From Gemmataceae bacterium (GTDB lineage: Bacteria > Planctomycetota > Planctomycetia > Gemmatales > Gemmataceae), in contig SHZZ01000022.1 in NCBI GenBank assembly GCA_009692005.1, positions 1 through 55,194 of the forward strand: a DNA stretch of 55,194 bases, written 5' to 3'. The notes beneath the pieces are model-generated. The model saw nothing but the letters and a program-made list of their open reading frames with translations. It was not told the origin of the DNA and searched no databases. Position numbers and translations under genes: made by a program. Position 1 is the first letter of the stretch, and every line of letters starts with the position of its first letter. Below are positions 37,199 to 45,459 of this stretch, piece after piece.

Positions 37199-37846
37199 TC
37201 ACGGGTCGTATTCGCTTTCCTCGTCTTCTTGAAAAGGGTCGCCTGAGACCTCGCCTTTTTGCTCAGCCGGTTTCCAAACACGGGTCAGAAAGATCAAGGC
37301 GAAGGCATCGTAGAGAAAATGGACCATCATGGGCGCCAGCAGATTGTCGGTCCAAACCAGGAGGCAACCCAGGTAGATGCCCATGAAGGTGGCCAGGATG
37401 AAATAGGAAAGGGTCAGGGCGTGCAGCAAGCCAAAGGCAATCGCTGTGAGTACGATGGCCGTGAAGGGAGAAAATTCTCTGGCCAGCCACGGCTGCAGCG
37501 CCCCGCGAAACACCATCTCTTCACCCACCCCTGCTAGCAAACTTATGCCAATCAGGTCCACCATCGTGCAGCCCTCCATCATGGGCCGGATCACATCGCG
37601 GGAAATCCCTCGCAACTTTTCAAAAAGAGGAATGGGGAAGTAAACGATCAAAAGAAACAAGGGCACCAGGGGCAAGGTGCCGAGCAACCCTGCCAAGGCG
37701 GGGGTCCATTCCGGTTTGAATTGTCCCAAGGGGGAGGAAAGCCCCAAAAGCCAGGAGAGCGGGTAGGCCAATAGCACCAGGCCGCCTTCCACCAGGATGG
37801 CCAGGTAAACCATGGATCGCGGAAAGGGAGGCTTGTTTGTTTCCAT
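37199..37846 (-). CDS. CPBP family intramembrane glutamic endopeptidase
   Basis: A 215-residue protein with about six hydrophobic helices. The CPBP motifs are present: EEMVFRG (the EExxxR motif), FGLLHAL (His), and HFLYDAF (HxxxD). These are the catalytic Glu and His of Abi-type membrane proteases. The start is ATG 37846; the ribosome site there is weak, and a longer frame begins at 37951. It is 102 bp upstream of the sigma gene, in the same direction. It could release the sigma factor's regulator or act on another membrane substrate; there is no direct evidence. Confidence 0.85.
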   Translation of the reverse strand: METNKPPFPRSMVYLAILVEGGLVLLAYPLSWLLGLSSPLGQFKPEWTPALAGLLGTLPLVPLFLLIVYFPIPLFEKLRGISRDVIRPMMEGCTMVDLIGISLLAGVGEEMVFRGALQPWLAREFSPFTAIVLTAIAFGLLHALTLSYFILATFMGIYLGCLLVWTDNLLAPMMVHFLYDAFALIFLTRVWKPAEQKGEVSGDPFQEDEESEYDP

Positions 37847-38055
37847 TTGTCTATTTTGCAGGTTGATGAACCATCCCACAAGCCGGGCTCTCAGGTTTTG
37901 TTTCCCACGGATTGGATGCTTTCCTTGCCGAGGGCAATTCACAGTACCCATGGAACGCGGCCCAGTGGCGTGTTAGAATTCAACTGACAACCTGCACGCA
38001 GGGTTGTTTCGCCCCAGATGCTTCCGGAACCAATGTCCAATTTAAGGAACCCCAC

Positions 38056-38727
38056 ATGAGGTATGCCCGTTTTACCCTGCTGACTGCCCTGTCGATCACC
38101 GCCGTTTTTGCCTCGGCGCAAAACCCGAGGATGAATCAATTTCTAACAGCCAAGCCCGGCTTGGGAGACACCGCCCCCGGCTTCACTCTAAAAAACCTCG
38201 AGGGCAAGGAAGTTGCCCTTGCCAGTTTCAAGGGGAAAGTGCCGGTGGTAATTGAGTTCGGCAGTTACACCTGACCCCCCTGCGTGGGTCAGGTCGACTC
38301 CATGGCCGGTCTGGCCAGCAAATTCAAGGGCAAAGCCGAGTTCCTGTTTGTCTATTGCCGCGAAGCTCACCCCGAAGGCGACAAACGCTTCAATACGAAA
38401 ACCAAGGGGGGCAAGGCCATCGGTCAGGCCGCCAGCATGGAAGAGCGCCTGGCGATTGCCAAGGCTTTTTGCGAGGACTTGAAAGCCGAACGCACCATCC
38501 TGGTGGATGAGTTCAATCAAAAGAGCGTGCAACGGGCCTACGGGGGTTTGCCCAACCCGACCGTGGTGGTGGATGTGGATGGCAAGATCGCCATGAAAAT
38601 GGCCTGGACCAATGGCCAGGCGGTGGAATCGTACTTGAAAGAGTTTCTCAAGGGAGGGGGAAAAGTGGACCGTGCTTTGGCGGAAAAAGTCCCCCAGGGA
38701 AGACCCATGATCCCCAATAACCGCTAG
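38056..38727 (+). CDS. Exported deiodinase/thioredoxin-like selenoprotein (TGA at 38272-38274 read as selenocysteine)
   Basis: One frame of 223 codons plus stop, interrupted only by TGA at codon 73. Read through, it gives a 223-residue thioredoxin-fold protein: signal peptide (residues 1 to ~21, cut after ASA), a redoxin entry (GDTAPGFTLKNLEGKEVALASFKGK is residues ~38-61), then EFGSYT-U73-P-P-C76, and EFLFVYCREAHPEG near residues 95-108. FGSxTU-PP and the EAHP segment are the hallmarks of the iodothyronine deiodinase family, in which U is the catalytic selenocysteine. The Cys three residues later (U-P-P-C) forms a thioredoxin-type UxxC pair, unlike the Phe of animal deiodinases. AAGGAA lies 6 bases before ATG 38056. 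The substrate in this bacterium is unknown; a redox role outside the cytoplasm is likely. A nonsense mutation is the alternative, but the TGA sits exactly at the Sec position and the rest of the frame is intact. Confidence 0.82.
38284..38301 (+). promoter_or_regulatory. Candidate bacterial SECIS stem-loop
   Basis: Just after the TGA the sequence can fold as G-(bulged U)-GGGUC / AGGUC loop / GACUC-C. The five inner pairs include one G-U. The loop GG is at bases 21-22 counted from the U of UGA; in E. coli fdhF it is at about 22-23, with a similar AGGUCU loop and bulged U. A competing 9-bp hairpin (ACCTGACCC at 38269-38277 with GGGTCAGGT at 38286-38294) contains the TGA in its stem. A third, further down, is TGGCC-GGTCT-GGCCA (38303-38317). 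The pairing is by eye only. Confidence 0.5.
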
Positions 38728-40121
38728 GCCAGTATTTCCTTCACCACCCGGCCATGAACATCGGTCAGGCGGAAGTCCCGCCCGGCGTAGCGAAAAGTGA
38801 ATTTTTCGTGGTCGAATCCCATCAGGTGAAGGATGGTGGCGTGCAAGTCGTGGACATGAACTTTGTTGTCGACGGCCGCGAAGCCGAATTCATCGGTGGC
38901 GCCCACCACGGTGCCTCCCTTGATGCCGCCGCCGGCCAGCCACATGGTGAAGCCGTGGTGATTGTGATCTCGGCCGTTGATCTTGCCGGCGTTGGCGCCG
39001 GGAGTGGGCATCTCCACTGTAGGCGTGCGGCCAAACTCGCCTCCCCACATCACCAGGGTATCCTCAAGTAATCCCCGCTGTTTCAAATCTGCAAGAAGGG
39101 CCCAAATGGCCCGGTCGCATTGTCCGGCCAATCGACGGTGGTTGAGTTCAATGTCGTCGTGGCTATCCCAGGGCTGCCCGGCGCCATGCCAAACCTGGAC
39201 AAAGCGCACTCCCCGCTCGATCAGCCTGCGGGCTATCAATATCTGCCTTGCCTGCACCCCGGGCCCGTACATGTCGAGAATGCGTTTCGGTTCACGCGAA
39301 ACATCGAAGGCATCTGCGGCCTCCTTCTGCATGCGGTAGGCCAGCTCGAACGATTGTATTCGAGCCTCCAGCTTGCCGTCGTTCGCCCGTTTTTCCTCGT
39401 GCAGAGCGTTCAATTTTTGCAAGAGATCGAGCTGCTGCCTTTGCCTGTCCAAAGTTAATTTCTGATTGCTGATGTTTTCGATCAGCTTGTCGATCCGAGT
39501 GTTGTTGGTGTCGATGTAGGTGCCCTGGTAGATGCCCGGGAGGAAGCCGGCCTGCCAGTTTTGCGATTCCTGAATGGGGTAGCCGCCCGGGCACATGGCG
39601 ATGAACCCCGGCAGGTTTTGATTCTCGGTGCCCAGGCCGTAAGTCATCCAACTTCCCATACTCGGGCGAATTAACCGCGCTTCGCCGCAGTTCATCAGCA
39701 AGAGGGAGGGCTCGTGGTTTGGCACATCGGCGTGCATCGAGCGAATGACGCAAATGTCATCGATATGGAGGCCGGTGTGTTGAAAGAGTTCACTAACCTC
39801 GATGCCAGACTGTCCATATTTTTTGAACTTGAATGGCGAGGGGAAAGCGGCGCCGGTCTTTCTTTCGGTCTTGGGGTTGTCGAAGGGCAGGGCCTTGCCC
39901 GCGTGCTTGTTTAACAATGGCTTGGGGTCGAAGGTGTCGACATGCGACGGCCCGCCATTCATGAAAAGATGGATGACCCTTTTGACCTTGGACGGGAAAT
40001 GGGGCGGCCGTCCTGCCAGCGGGTTGTTTTCAAAAGCGCCCGCCTCCGGCGCCATACCGGCCAGGGCCAGTGCGCCCATGCCCATCCCGCTTCGTTCCAG
40101 TAAGTCCCTGCGTGTCAACAT
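38724..40121 (-). CDS. DUF1501 domain protein (Tat-exported)
   Basis: A 465-residue protein. The N terminus has a twin-arginine start (LTRRDLLERSGMGMGALALAGMAP), so Tat export is likely. The body follows the DUF1501 family pattern, related to the alkaline phosphatase superfamily: VIHLFMNGGPSHVDTFDPKP, FAFHTGLHIDDICVIRSMHAD-like segments, and VMWGGEFGRTPT with HNHHGFTMWLAGGGIKGG near the end. It is paired with the PSCyt1/DUF1549/DUF1553 gene upstream (12 bp apart), the usual planctomycete duo. The role is unproven. Its stop interlocks (CTAG) with that of the selenoprotein gene. Confidence 0.92.
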   Translation of the reverse strand: MLTRRDLLERSGMGMGALALAGMAPEAGAFENNPLAGRPPHFPSKVKRVIHLFMNGGPSHVDTFDPKPLLNKHAGKALPFDNPKTERKTGAAFPSPFKFKKYGQSGIEVSELFQHTGLHIDDICVIRSMHADVPNHEPSLLLMNCGEARLIRPSMGSWMTYGLGTENQNLPGFIAMCPGGYPIQESQNWQAGFLPGIYQGTYIDTNNTRIDKLIENISNQKLTLDRQRQQLDLLQKLNALHEEKRANDGKLEARIQSFELAYRMQKEAADAFDVSREPKRILDMYGPGVQARQILIARRLIERGVRFVQVWHGAGQPWDSHDDIELNHRRLAGQCDRAIWALLADLKQRGLLEDTLVMWGGEFGRTPTVEMPTPGANAGKINGRDHNHHGFTMWLAGGGIKGGTVVGATDEFGFAAVDNKVHVHDLHATILHLMGFDHEKFTFRYAGRDFRLTDVHGRVVKEILA

Positions 40122-40133
40122 GCGGTCTTCCCG

Positions 40134-42371
40134 TCAATCGATGAATTGAAAAGCGTTGCCCACAAGGAGCGCTTGCGCCAACAGGGCCAGGCCGTCCGTT
40201 TTGCCATCCCGCAAGAATGCCAAAGAGGATTCTTCCTCTTTGGGGCTGGGATTTCGTTGCAGGACAAGACGGAACATCTTTTGGGTTTTTTCGGCAAGGG
40301 AATCGCCTTCTTCCAGGAGTTCGCTTAATGCCAGGGCTTGGTGTTGCACAAAGGGAGAGTTCATGAGGTAGAGGGCCTGTTGGGGCACGGCGGTTTCAAA
40401 TCGCTGCGGGCTGTGCGTGTCGGGCAGGGCGAAATCGAAAGTGCGCAACACACCGGGCAGGTTTTGACGATCAATAAAGGCGTAAAGCGCCCTGCGCTTG
40501 CTGTAGGGCGCCTTGAACATCTCCACCGAGCGACCGCCCACTTGCGGATCGAGTTTCCCCACCACCGCCAGGAACGAATCGTGCAAAGTCTCGAAGTCGA
40601 GGCGGCGGAGGTTCATGCGCGAGAGCAGGCGGTTTTCCGGGTCGGTCTGCGTGAACTGGGCCACTTGACTTGGCGCCTGGCTGGTTTGTCTGAAAGCCGA
40701 AGAGAGCAGCATGGTCCGCAAGAGTTTTTTCGTTGACCAGCCTTCTTTCATGAATTGATAAGCCAGGTGGTCGAGCAGCTCGGGGTGCGAAGGGGGATCG
40801 CTGCGCAGGCCAAAATCGCTGGGGGTTTTCACCAGAGGCGAGCCAAAGACATGGCCCCAAACGCGGTTGACCCAGACCCGCGCGGTGAGCGGATTGTCTT
40901 TTTCCACGATGGCCTGTGCCAACTCCAGACGGCCGCTACCTTTTTTGAAGGGCTGGCGATTGGACCCCGCCACGACTTCCAAAAACTGCCGCGGCACTTT
41001 CGCCCCGCGATTGCCCTGGTTCCCGCGAAGGAATACCACCGGATCCACGGGTGTGGAACGGTCCGTAAGCACCATGCCCTTGGCGGGCGACCCTGGGTGG
41101 TTGGTTTTCAATTGCTTAATCCGGTTCTCAAATGGCTTGATGGCTTCGAGGTGTTTGCGCGGCTCCTTGTTTTTCAACTTTGCATTTTCGTTGGCGAATT
41201 TCTGCAGTTCCCCTTCCAACTTGGCCAGTTCTTTTTTGAAGGCCTCGCCCTCTGGTCCGCCGGGTTCCAAACCCAATCCGGGAAGTTCATTTGGCTCCTG
41301 GCTGCTGGCGAAGACTCCGTAAAGCGAATAATAATCCCGCGTCGGGATCGGGTCGTATTTGTGATCGTGGCAGCGAGCGCAGGTCACTGTCAGCCCCATG
41401 GTGGTGCGGCACAAGGCGTCGATGCGGTCGTCAATGATGTCGTTTTGATTGTTGATGAATCTGCGGCCAACGGTGAGAAAACCCATGGCGGCCAGATCGG
41501 ACTTGGATGAGCCAGATCCCGGAAAATCGGCGGCTACCTGGTATAGCAAGAAGCGGTCGTAGGGCAGGTCTTTATTGAAGGAGTTGATCACCCAATCGCG
41601 GAAAGTATAGGCGTAGGGGTAATTGCGGTCGACATCCACGCCGACATAGCCGCGGTTGTCGGCGTAGCGGGCCAGGTCGAGCCAGTGGCGCGCCCAGCGC
41701 TCGCCGAAATTTGGGGAATCGAGAAGGCGGTCCACCAGCCGTTCATAGGCCAGCGGGTTTTCGTCTTTTTCAAACGCTTGCACTTCTTCGTAGCTGCCAG
41801 GCAAGCCGGTGAGGACGAAGCGCGCCCGGCGGATGAGCGTGTAGCGGTCGGCCTGGGGCAAGAGTCCCAAGCCATGCGGTTCCAGCTTGGCTTGCAAAAA
41901 GTAATCGACTGGGTTTTTCAACCCGGAGGGGTTTTTAACTTTGGGCAAAGGAGGATTGCTCACGGGCTTAAATGCCCAGTGGTCCTTGGCTGCCAACGAA
42001 GTCTTCGGTTGTGGGTTTGATTTTTCTGGAAAGTAAGCGCCCCGCTGGACCCATTCCTTAAAGTCCGCCAAGACGCTGGCATTCAGTTTCCCCTTGGGGG
42101 GCATCTTGATTTTGCCCTGGTGCTCCAGAGCTTTAAAAAGCTTGCTTTGCTGGAGCTGGCCCGGGATGACGATGGCGCCGCTCTCCGCCCCTTTGAGGAA
42201 TCCCGCCCGCGTGTCCAGCCGCAAGCCTCCTTGCTGCTTGGTTTCACCGTGGCATTTTTGGCAATGCTCCGCCAGCACTGGACGAATTCGCTTCTCGAAA
42301 AACTCTTCTTCCGCAGGGGAGGCGCCTGTAATAAAAGCTAAAGGAAGGATAATAATTAGGGAAATTTGCAT
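40134..42371 (-). CDS. PSCyt1/DUF1549/DUF1553 cytochrome-type protein
   Basis: A 745-residue protein with a signal peptide (MQISLIIILPLAFITGASPA). It then has a cytochrome c-type haem site CQKCH (Cys37, Cys40, His41) in the planctomycete PSCyt1 domain, the DUF1549 domain with WARHWLDLARYADNRGY, and the C-terminal DUF1553 domain with ARVWVNRVWGHVFG and DFGLRSDPPSHPELLD. Pairs with DUF1501 genes are a planctomycete hallmark, thought to take part in envelope or polysaccharide-linked redox processes, but the function is not proven. The start is ATG 42371. It precedes the DUF1501 gene in the operon. Confidence 0.93.
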   Translation of the reverse strand: MQISLIIILPLAFITGASPAEEEFFEKRIRPVLAEHCQKCHGETKQQGGLRLDTRAGFLKGAESGAIVIPGQLQQSKLFKALEHQGKIKMPPKGKLNASVLADFKEWVQRGAYFPEKSNPQPKTSLAAKDHWAFKPVSNPPLPKVKNPSGLKNPVDYFLQAKLEPHGLGLLPQADRYTLIRRARFVLTGLPGSYEEVQAFEKDENPLAYERLVDRLLDSPNFGERWARHWLDLARYADNRGYVGVDVDRNYPYAYTFRDWVINSFNKDLPYDRFLLYQVAADFPGSGSSKSDLAAMGFLTVGRRFINNQNDIIDDRIDALCRTTMGLTVTCARCHDHKYDPIPTRDYYSLYGVFASSQEPNELPGLGLEPGGPEGEAFKKELAKLEGELQKFANENAKLKNKEPRKHLEAIKPFENRIKQLKTNHPGSPAKGMVLTDRSTPVDPVVFLRGNQGNRGAKVPRQFLEVVAGSNRQPFKKGSGRLELAQAIVEKDNPLTARVWVNRVWGHVFGSPLVKTPSDFGLRSDPPSHPELLDHLAYQFMKEGWSTKKLLRTMLLSSAFRQTSQAPSQVAQFTQTDPENRLLSRMNLRRLDFETLHDSFLAVVGKLDPQVGGRSVEMFKAPYSKRRALYAFIDRQNLPGVLRTFDFALPDTHSPQRFETAVPQQALYLMNSPFVQHQALALSELLEEGDSLAEKTQKMFRLVLQRNPSPKEEESSLAFLRDGKTDGLALLAQALLVGNAFQFID

Positions 42372-42528
42372 AGTTTCTTTATCGGTTCTGGCAGGTGGCA
42401 CCCTTAGATTATAGTCCGGGCCAGACCGATTGTCACGCCACTTGGAAATTCCTTATACCTTCCATTATCTCTTGTGGTACCGTCACCCGTGTCAACCGGG
42501 GGTTTCCTTTTTGTTTTGGAGATTGCTG

Positions 42529-43371
42529 ATGAAAACGGGCATGAACTTGCTGTTGTGGACCGCGCATGTAACCGAGGAACATTTCCCTCTGCTGGAAAAG
42601 CTGAAGAAAACCGGGTTCGATGGCGTGGAGATCCCGTTATTTGATGGCAAGGCGGACCATTATAAGAAGGTGAAAAAAGCGCTCAATGACAATGGCCTGG
42701 GCGCCACCACGGTCACAGTGGTCAGCCCGGAGGCCAGCCCGATCAGTCCAGATGTCAAGGTCAGGCAGTCGGCGCTCGACCGCATCAAGTGGGCGCTGGA
42801 AATGACCGGCGTGCTGGGTGGCGAGTTGTTGGCTGGGCCTTACCACAGCGCCCTGGGGGTGTTTTCCGGCCAGGGGCCGACCGCGGACGAGAAAAAGCAC
42901 GCCGTCGAAGTCCTGCGCCAGGCTGCCGACTTCGCCCAGCAGGTGAATGTGAAAATGGCCATTGAGTATTTGAACCGCTTTGAATGTTACTTCCTGACCA
43001 CGGCCCAGGACGCCAAGAACCTGGTGCGGGAAGTCAACCACCCCTGGTTCCGCACCATGTACGATACTTTCCATGCCAACATCGAAGAGAAATGTATCAC
43101 GCAGGCGATCGCTTCCATGGAAGACACCTATATCCATGTGCACATCAGCGAGAACGATCGTGGCACCCCGGGGACGGGGCATGTGCATTGGGCGGAGACT
43201 TTTCAGGCATTGAAAAAAGCCCGTTACGATGGCTGGCTGACGATTGAATCGTTCGGCCGGGCGCTGCCCGACTTGGCCGCCGCCACCAAAGTCTGGCGCG
43301 ACTTGTTCCCTTCGGCCGAGGAAGTTTACACCAAAGGGTACAAGTTCATTCAGGATAACTGGAAGTCGTAG
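42529..43371 (+). CDS. D-tagatose/D-psicose 3-epimerase-like sugar epimerase
   Basis: A 280-residue TIM-barrel protein of the sugar isomerase/epimerase type. The four metal ligands of ketose 3-epimerases can be placed: Glu in MAIEYLNRFE, Asp in TMYDTFHANIEE, His in YIHVHISENDRGTPGTGH and Glu in WLTIESFG. It begins at ATG 42529, with TGGAGA upstream. The first segment MKTGMNLLLWTAHVTEEHF fits the family. These enzymes invert a ketose at C3; which sugar is not known. It is a separate gene from the more distant relative at 6434. Confidence 0.87.
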   Translation: MKTGMNLLLWTAHVTEEHFPLLEKLKKTGFDGVEIPLFDGKADHYKKVKKALNDNGLGATTVTVVSPEASPISPDVKVRQSALDRIKWALEMTGVLGGELLAGPYHSALGVFSGQGPTADEKKHAVEVLRQAADFAQQVNVKMAIEYLNRFECYFLTTAQDAKNLVREVNHPWFRTMYDTFHANIEEKCITQAIASMEDTYIHVHISENDRGTPGTGHVHWAETFQALKKARYDGWLTIESFGRALPDLAAATKVWRDLFPSAEEVYTKGYKFIQDNWKS

Positions 43372-43378
43372 GTCATCC

Positions 43379-43425
43379 GGCCGCAAGGGGCCAAGGGGCT
43401 AAAGGGCCAAGGCCGCAAGGGGCCA
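43379..43425. repeat. Low-complexity direct repeats
   Basis: Two copies of GGCCGCAAGGGGCCA (43379-43393 and 43411-43425) enclose shorter AGGGGC/AAGGGCCAA variants. They start right after the stop of the epimerase gene, in a 250-bp gap with no other feature before the DUF1573 gene. Confidence 0.5.
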
Positions 43426-43621
43426 GGTGTGAGCGACGGTTTTTGCCCTCTCGGCCACCACAAGATCCGAAAGCCAGATGCACCGGAAGGGCAGTGTCTT
43501 ATTTCGCCATGCCGCAAGCGGGGCGGATTCCCCTTTTCATGTTAGTCCAGATTGGCTAGGATTCGTGTTTTAGGGGGTAGGCGCTGCCTTTGCCCAAAGT
43601 GCTATTTTCAAGGAGGATGAA

Positions 43622-44620
43622 ATGGCCGGTTTCCGCCATTTACTTTTCGCACTGCTTTTCTGCCTTACATACGCCAGCCAGGGGTTGGCCCAGCCCTGGG
43701 CGGAAAAGCTGTTCAAGGAAGGCGTGGTCCACGACTTTGGCACCGTGCCCCGAGGCGCTCAACTCTTCCACCGCTTTACTCTCACCAACATTTACGCCGT
43801 TAAACTGGAAATCACCAACTTGCGTAGCGGTTGCGGCTGTGTAAGCGCCTCGTGCCCAGTCAAGGTGCTCGAGCCGCGCGAAACCACAACCATCGATGTC
43901 TCCATGGATGCCCGCAGATTTACCGGGCAGAAATCGGTGATCGTCTATGTGACGGTTGGTCCTGAATTTGTCTCGACGGCGGAACTGCGAGTCAGTGGCA
44001 ATTGCCGCAGTGATGTTGTCTTCAACCCCGGGCAGGTTTCCTTTGGCACGGTTGCCAAGGGGCAAAAGACCGATCGTTCGGTGGAGGTGGAATACGCCGG
44101 GGCGCAAGATTGGAAGATCACGGAACTGGTTTCCAAGGATTTGCCAGTCGATGCCATTTTGAAGGAGACTTACCGCCGACCGGGCCAGGTGGGCTACGAA
44201 GTGCAAGTGACGCTCAAGCCCGGCGCCGCCAGTGGTTCCTTCAAGGATTTCCTTTACTTGAAGACCAATGATTCCACCACGCCCTTGCTCGCCGTACTCG
44301 TTGAAGGGGTGATTCAATCTTCTTTGACGGTTTCGCCGCAACTGCTTTCCCTTGGCAGTATCAAGCAGGATGAGCCTCTGACCCGGCGTGTGGTGGTGCG
44401 TGGAAACAAGCCGTTCCTGGTGCTGGGGGTGGATGGGCTTGGCGATGGGATAGAGTTGGGCTCGCCGCCTTCAACGACACCGGCCGAGGTGCAAACGGTA
44501 ACCTTTAAATGCACGCGGAAGCTGGCTGGCGATTTTCGCAAGGAACTCAAGATCAAAACCGATTTGCAAGAAACTCCGCTCACCGTCACGATTGAAGGCA
44601 CAGCAGGGCCAGGATCCTAG
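43622..44620 (+). CDS. DUF1573 exported protein
   Basis: A 332-residue protein with a signal peptide (LLFALLFCLTYASQGLAQ) and the DUF1573 pattern VVHDFGTVPRGAQLFHRFTLTN followed by LRSGCGCVSASCP, here in its Cys-containing form. Later segments repeat an Ig-like (MSP/ASH-type) beta-sandwich form three times, for example VVFNPGQVSFGTVAKGQ and LTVSPQLLSLGSIKQDEP. It probably sits in the periplasm. A strong AAGGAGG lies just before the ATG. The function is unknown. Confidence 0.88.
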   Translation: MAGFRHLLFALLFCLTYASQGLAQPWAEKLFKEGVVHDFGTVPRGAQLFHRFTLTNIYAVKLEITNLRSGCGCVSASCPVKVLEPRETTTIDVSMDARRFTGQKSVIVYVTVGPEFVSTAELRVSGNCRSDVVFNPGQVSFGTVAKGQKTDRSVEVEYAGAQDWKITELVSKDLPVDAILKETYRRPGQVGYEVQVTLKPGAASGSFKDFLYLKTNDSTTPLLAVLVEGVIQSSLTVSPQLLSLGSIKQDEPLTRRVVVRGNKPFLVLGVDGLGDGIELGSPPSTTPAEVQTVTFKCTRKLAGDFRKELKIKTDLQETPLTVTIEGTAGPGS

Positions 44621-45180
44621 GCGGCCTGGGCTGGCGTTTTTGGCCCGATTCGGCGGGTTTCCTGAATGGCGTCGCGGATGCGGATGAAGGGTTCCGCCAA
44701 GTCGATGTCCATCCCCTCAAACATTTTGCTTAAAAGCTCTGCGGTTTCCGCCGTGCCAAAACAGTGCAAGCCTATGCCCCGCGGCCCCACCGCCGTGAGA
44801 GTTCCCTCCGGCGCCTGGCTTTCCGCCTTGGCCAGACAGGCCACGGTCACATCCAATTTGTTCGCCAGGCCTATCACTTCCGGCTGATCGGTCAGGATTA
44901 CCGTGGCCGGCGTGGATGATTTTTCCACCAAAGTCTTGGCGATGACATCGGCAAAAAGAAAAGAACGCAGGCTGTCGCCATACAGGATCTGCTGCACCTT
45001 GTTGGGCTGAACGGCGCTGGAAATACGAAACTCCAGCGGGCGAACCCAGCGGTTGGTGAGCAAATATGCCCCGACATATCCGGTGGGTTCCTGGTTGATG
45101 GTCAGGAAGCCAAAATGATAATTTCCCTGGGAATTGCACAGGGATTCCACGGTCAAAGCCACCAGGGTTGTCTCCTTCAT
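44617..45180 (-). CDS. Hypothetical protein of 187 residues
   Basis: No signal peptide or membrane helix; an alpha/beta protein with strands such as TTLVALTVESLC, FGFLTIN, AYLLTNRWVRPLEFRIS and ATVILTDQPEVIGLA, plus helices in between. No motif I recognise. The frame also opens at a TTG (45189), but ATG 45180 is taken; neither has a good ribosome site. Its stop interlocks with that of the DUF1573 gene. It diverges from the sulfite reductase gene, 279 bp away. Confidence 0.65.
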   Translation of the reverse strand: MKETTLVALTVESLCNSQGNYHFGFLTINQEPTGYVGAYLLTNRWVRPLEFRISSAVQPNKVQQILYGDSLRSFLFADVIAKTLVEKSSTPATVILTDQPEVIGLANKLDVTVACLAKAESQAPEGTLTAVGPRGIGLHCFGTAETAELLSKMFEGMDIDLAEPFIRIRDAIQETRRIGPKTPAQAA

Positions 45181-45459
45181 TGAGGCCAAGCAAGTTAATT
45201 GCAGGCGCCTTGATTCCTAATGAAGTTCGGAAGAAAAGGCGAGGGACTTGAATCGGGAGAAAATGGGTAAAATCTTGGGGAAAATCCGCCAAAGATTTCG
45301 TTTGCGCGGGTTGCGCCTCCTCCTTTCCTCTATCAAAGGGTCTAGAATTTGACGGTTGCTCCGCTTAAATTGACTATGGAAACCCGGGGATTTATTCCGC
45401 ACTCAGGATCGGGCTACCCGGCGCGGAGCATTCCCCTCTTCAAGTTACAGAAGGAATCC

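Noticed and set aside
38056-38274. Reading the 5' half (38056-38274) and 3' half (38284-38727) as two genes, or as a pseudogene
   Set aside because: Both lie in one frame with a single TGA at the Sec position of a deiodinase motif; the 3' half has no ribosome site and would begin with GTG just after the TGA. A pseudogene is less likely, as no other damage is visible.
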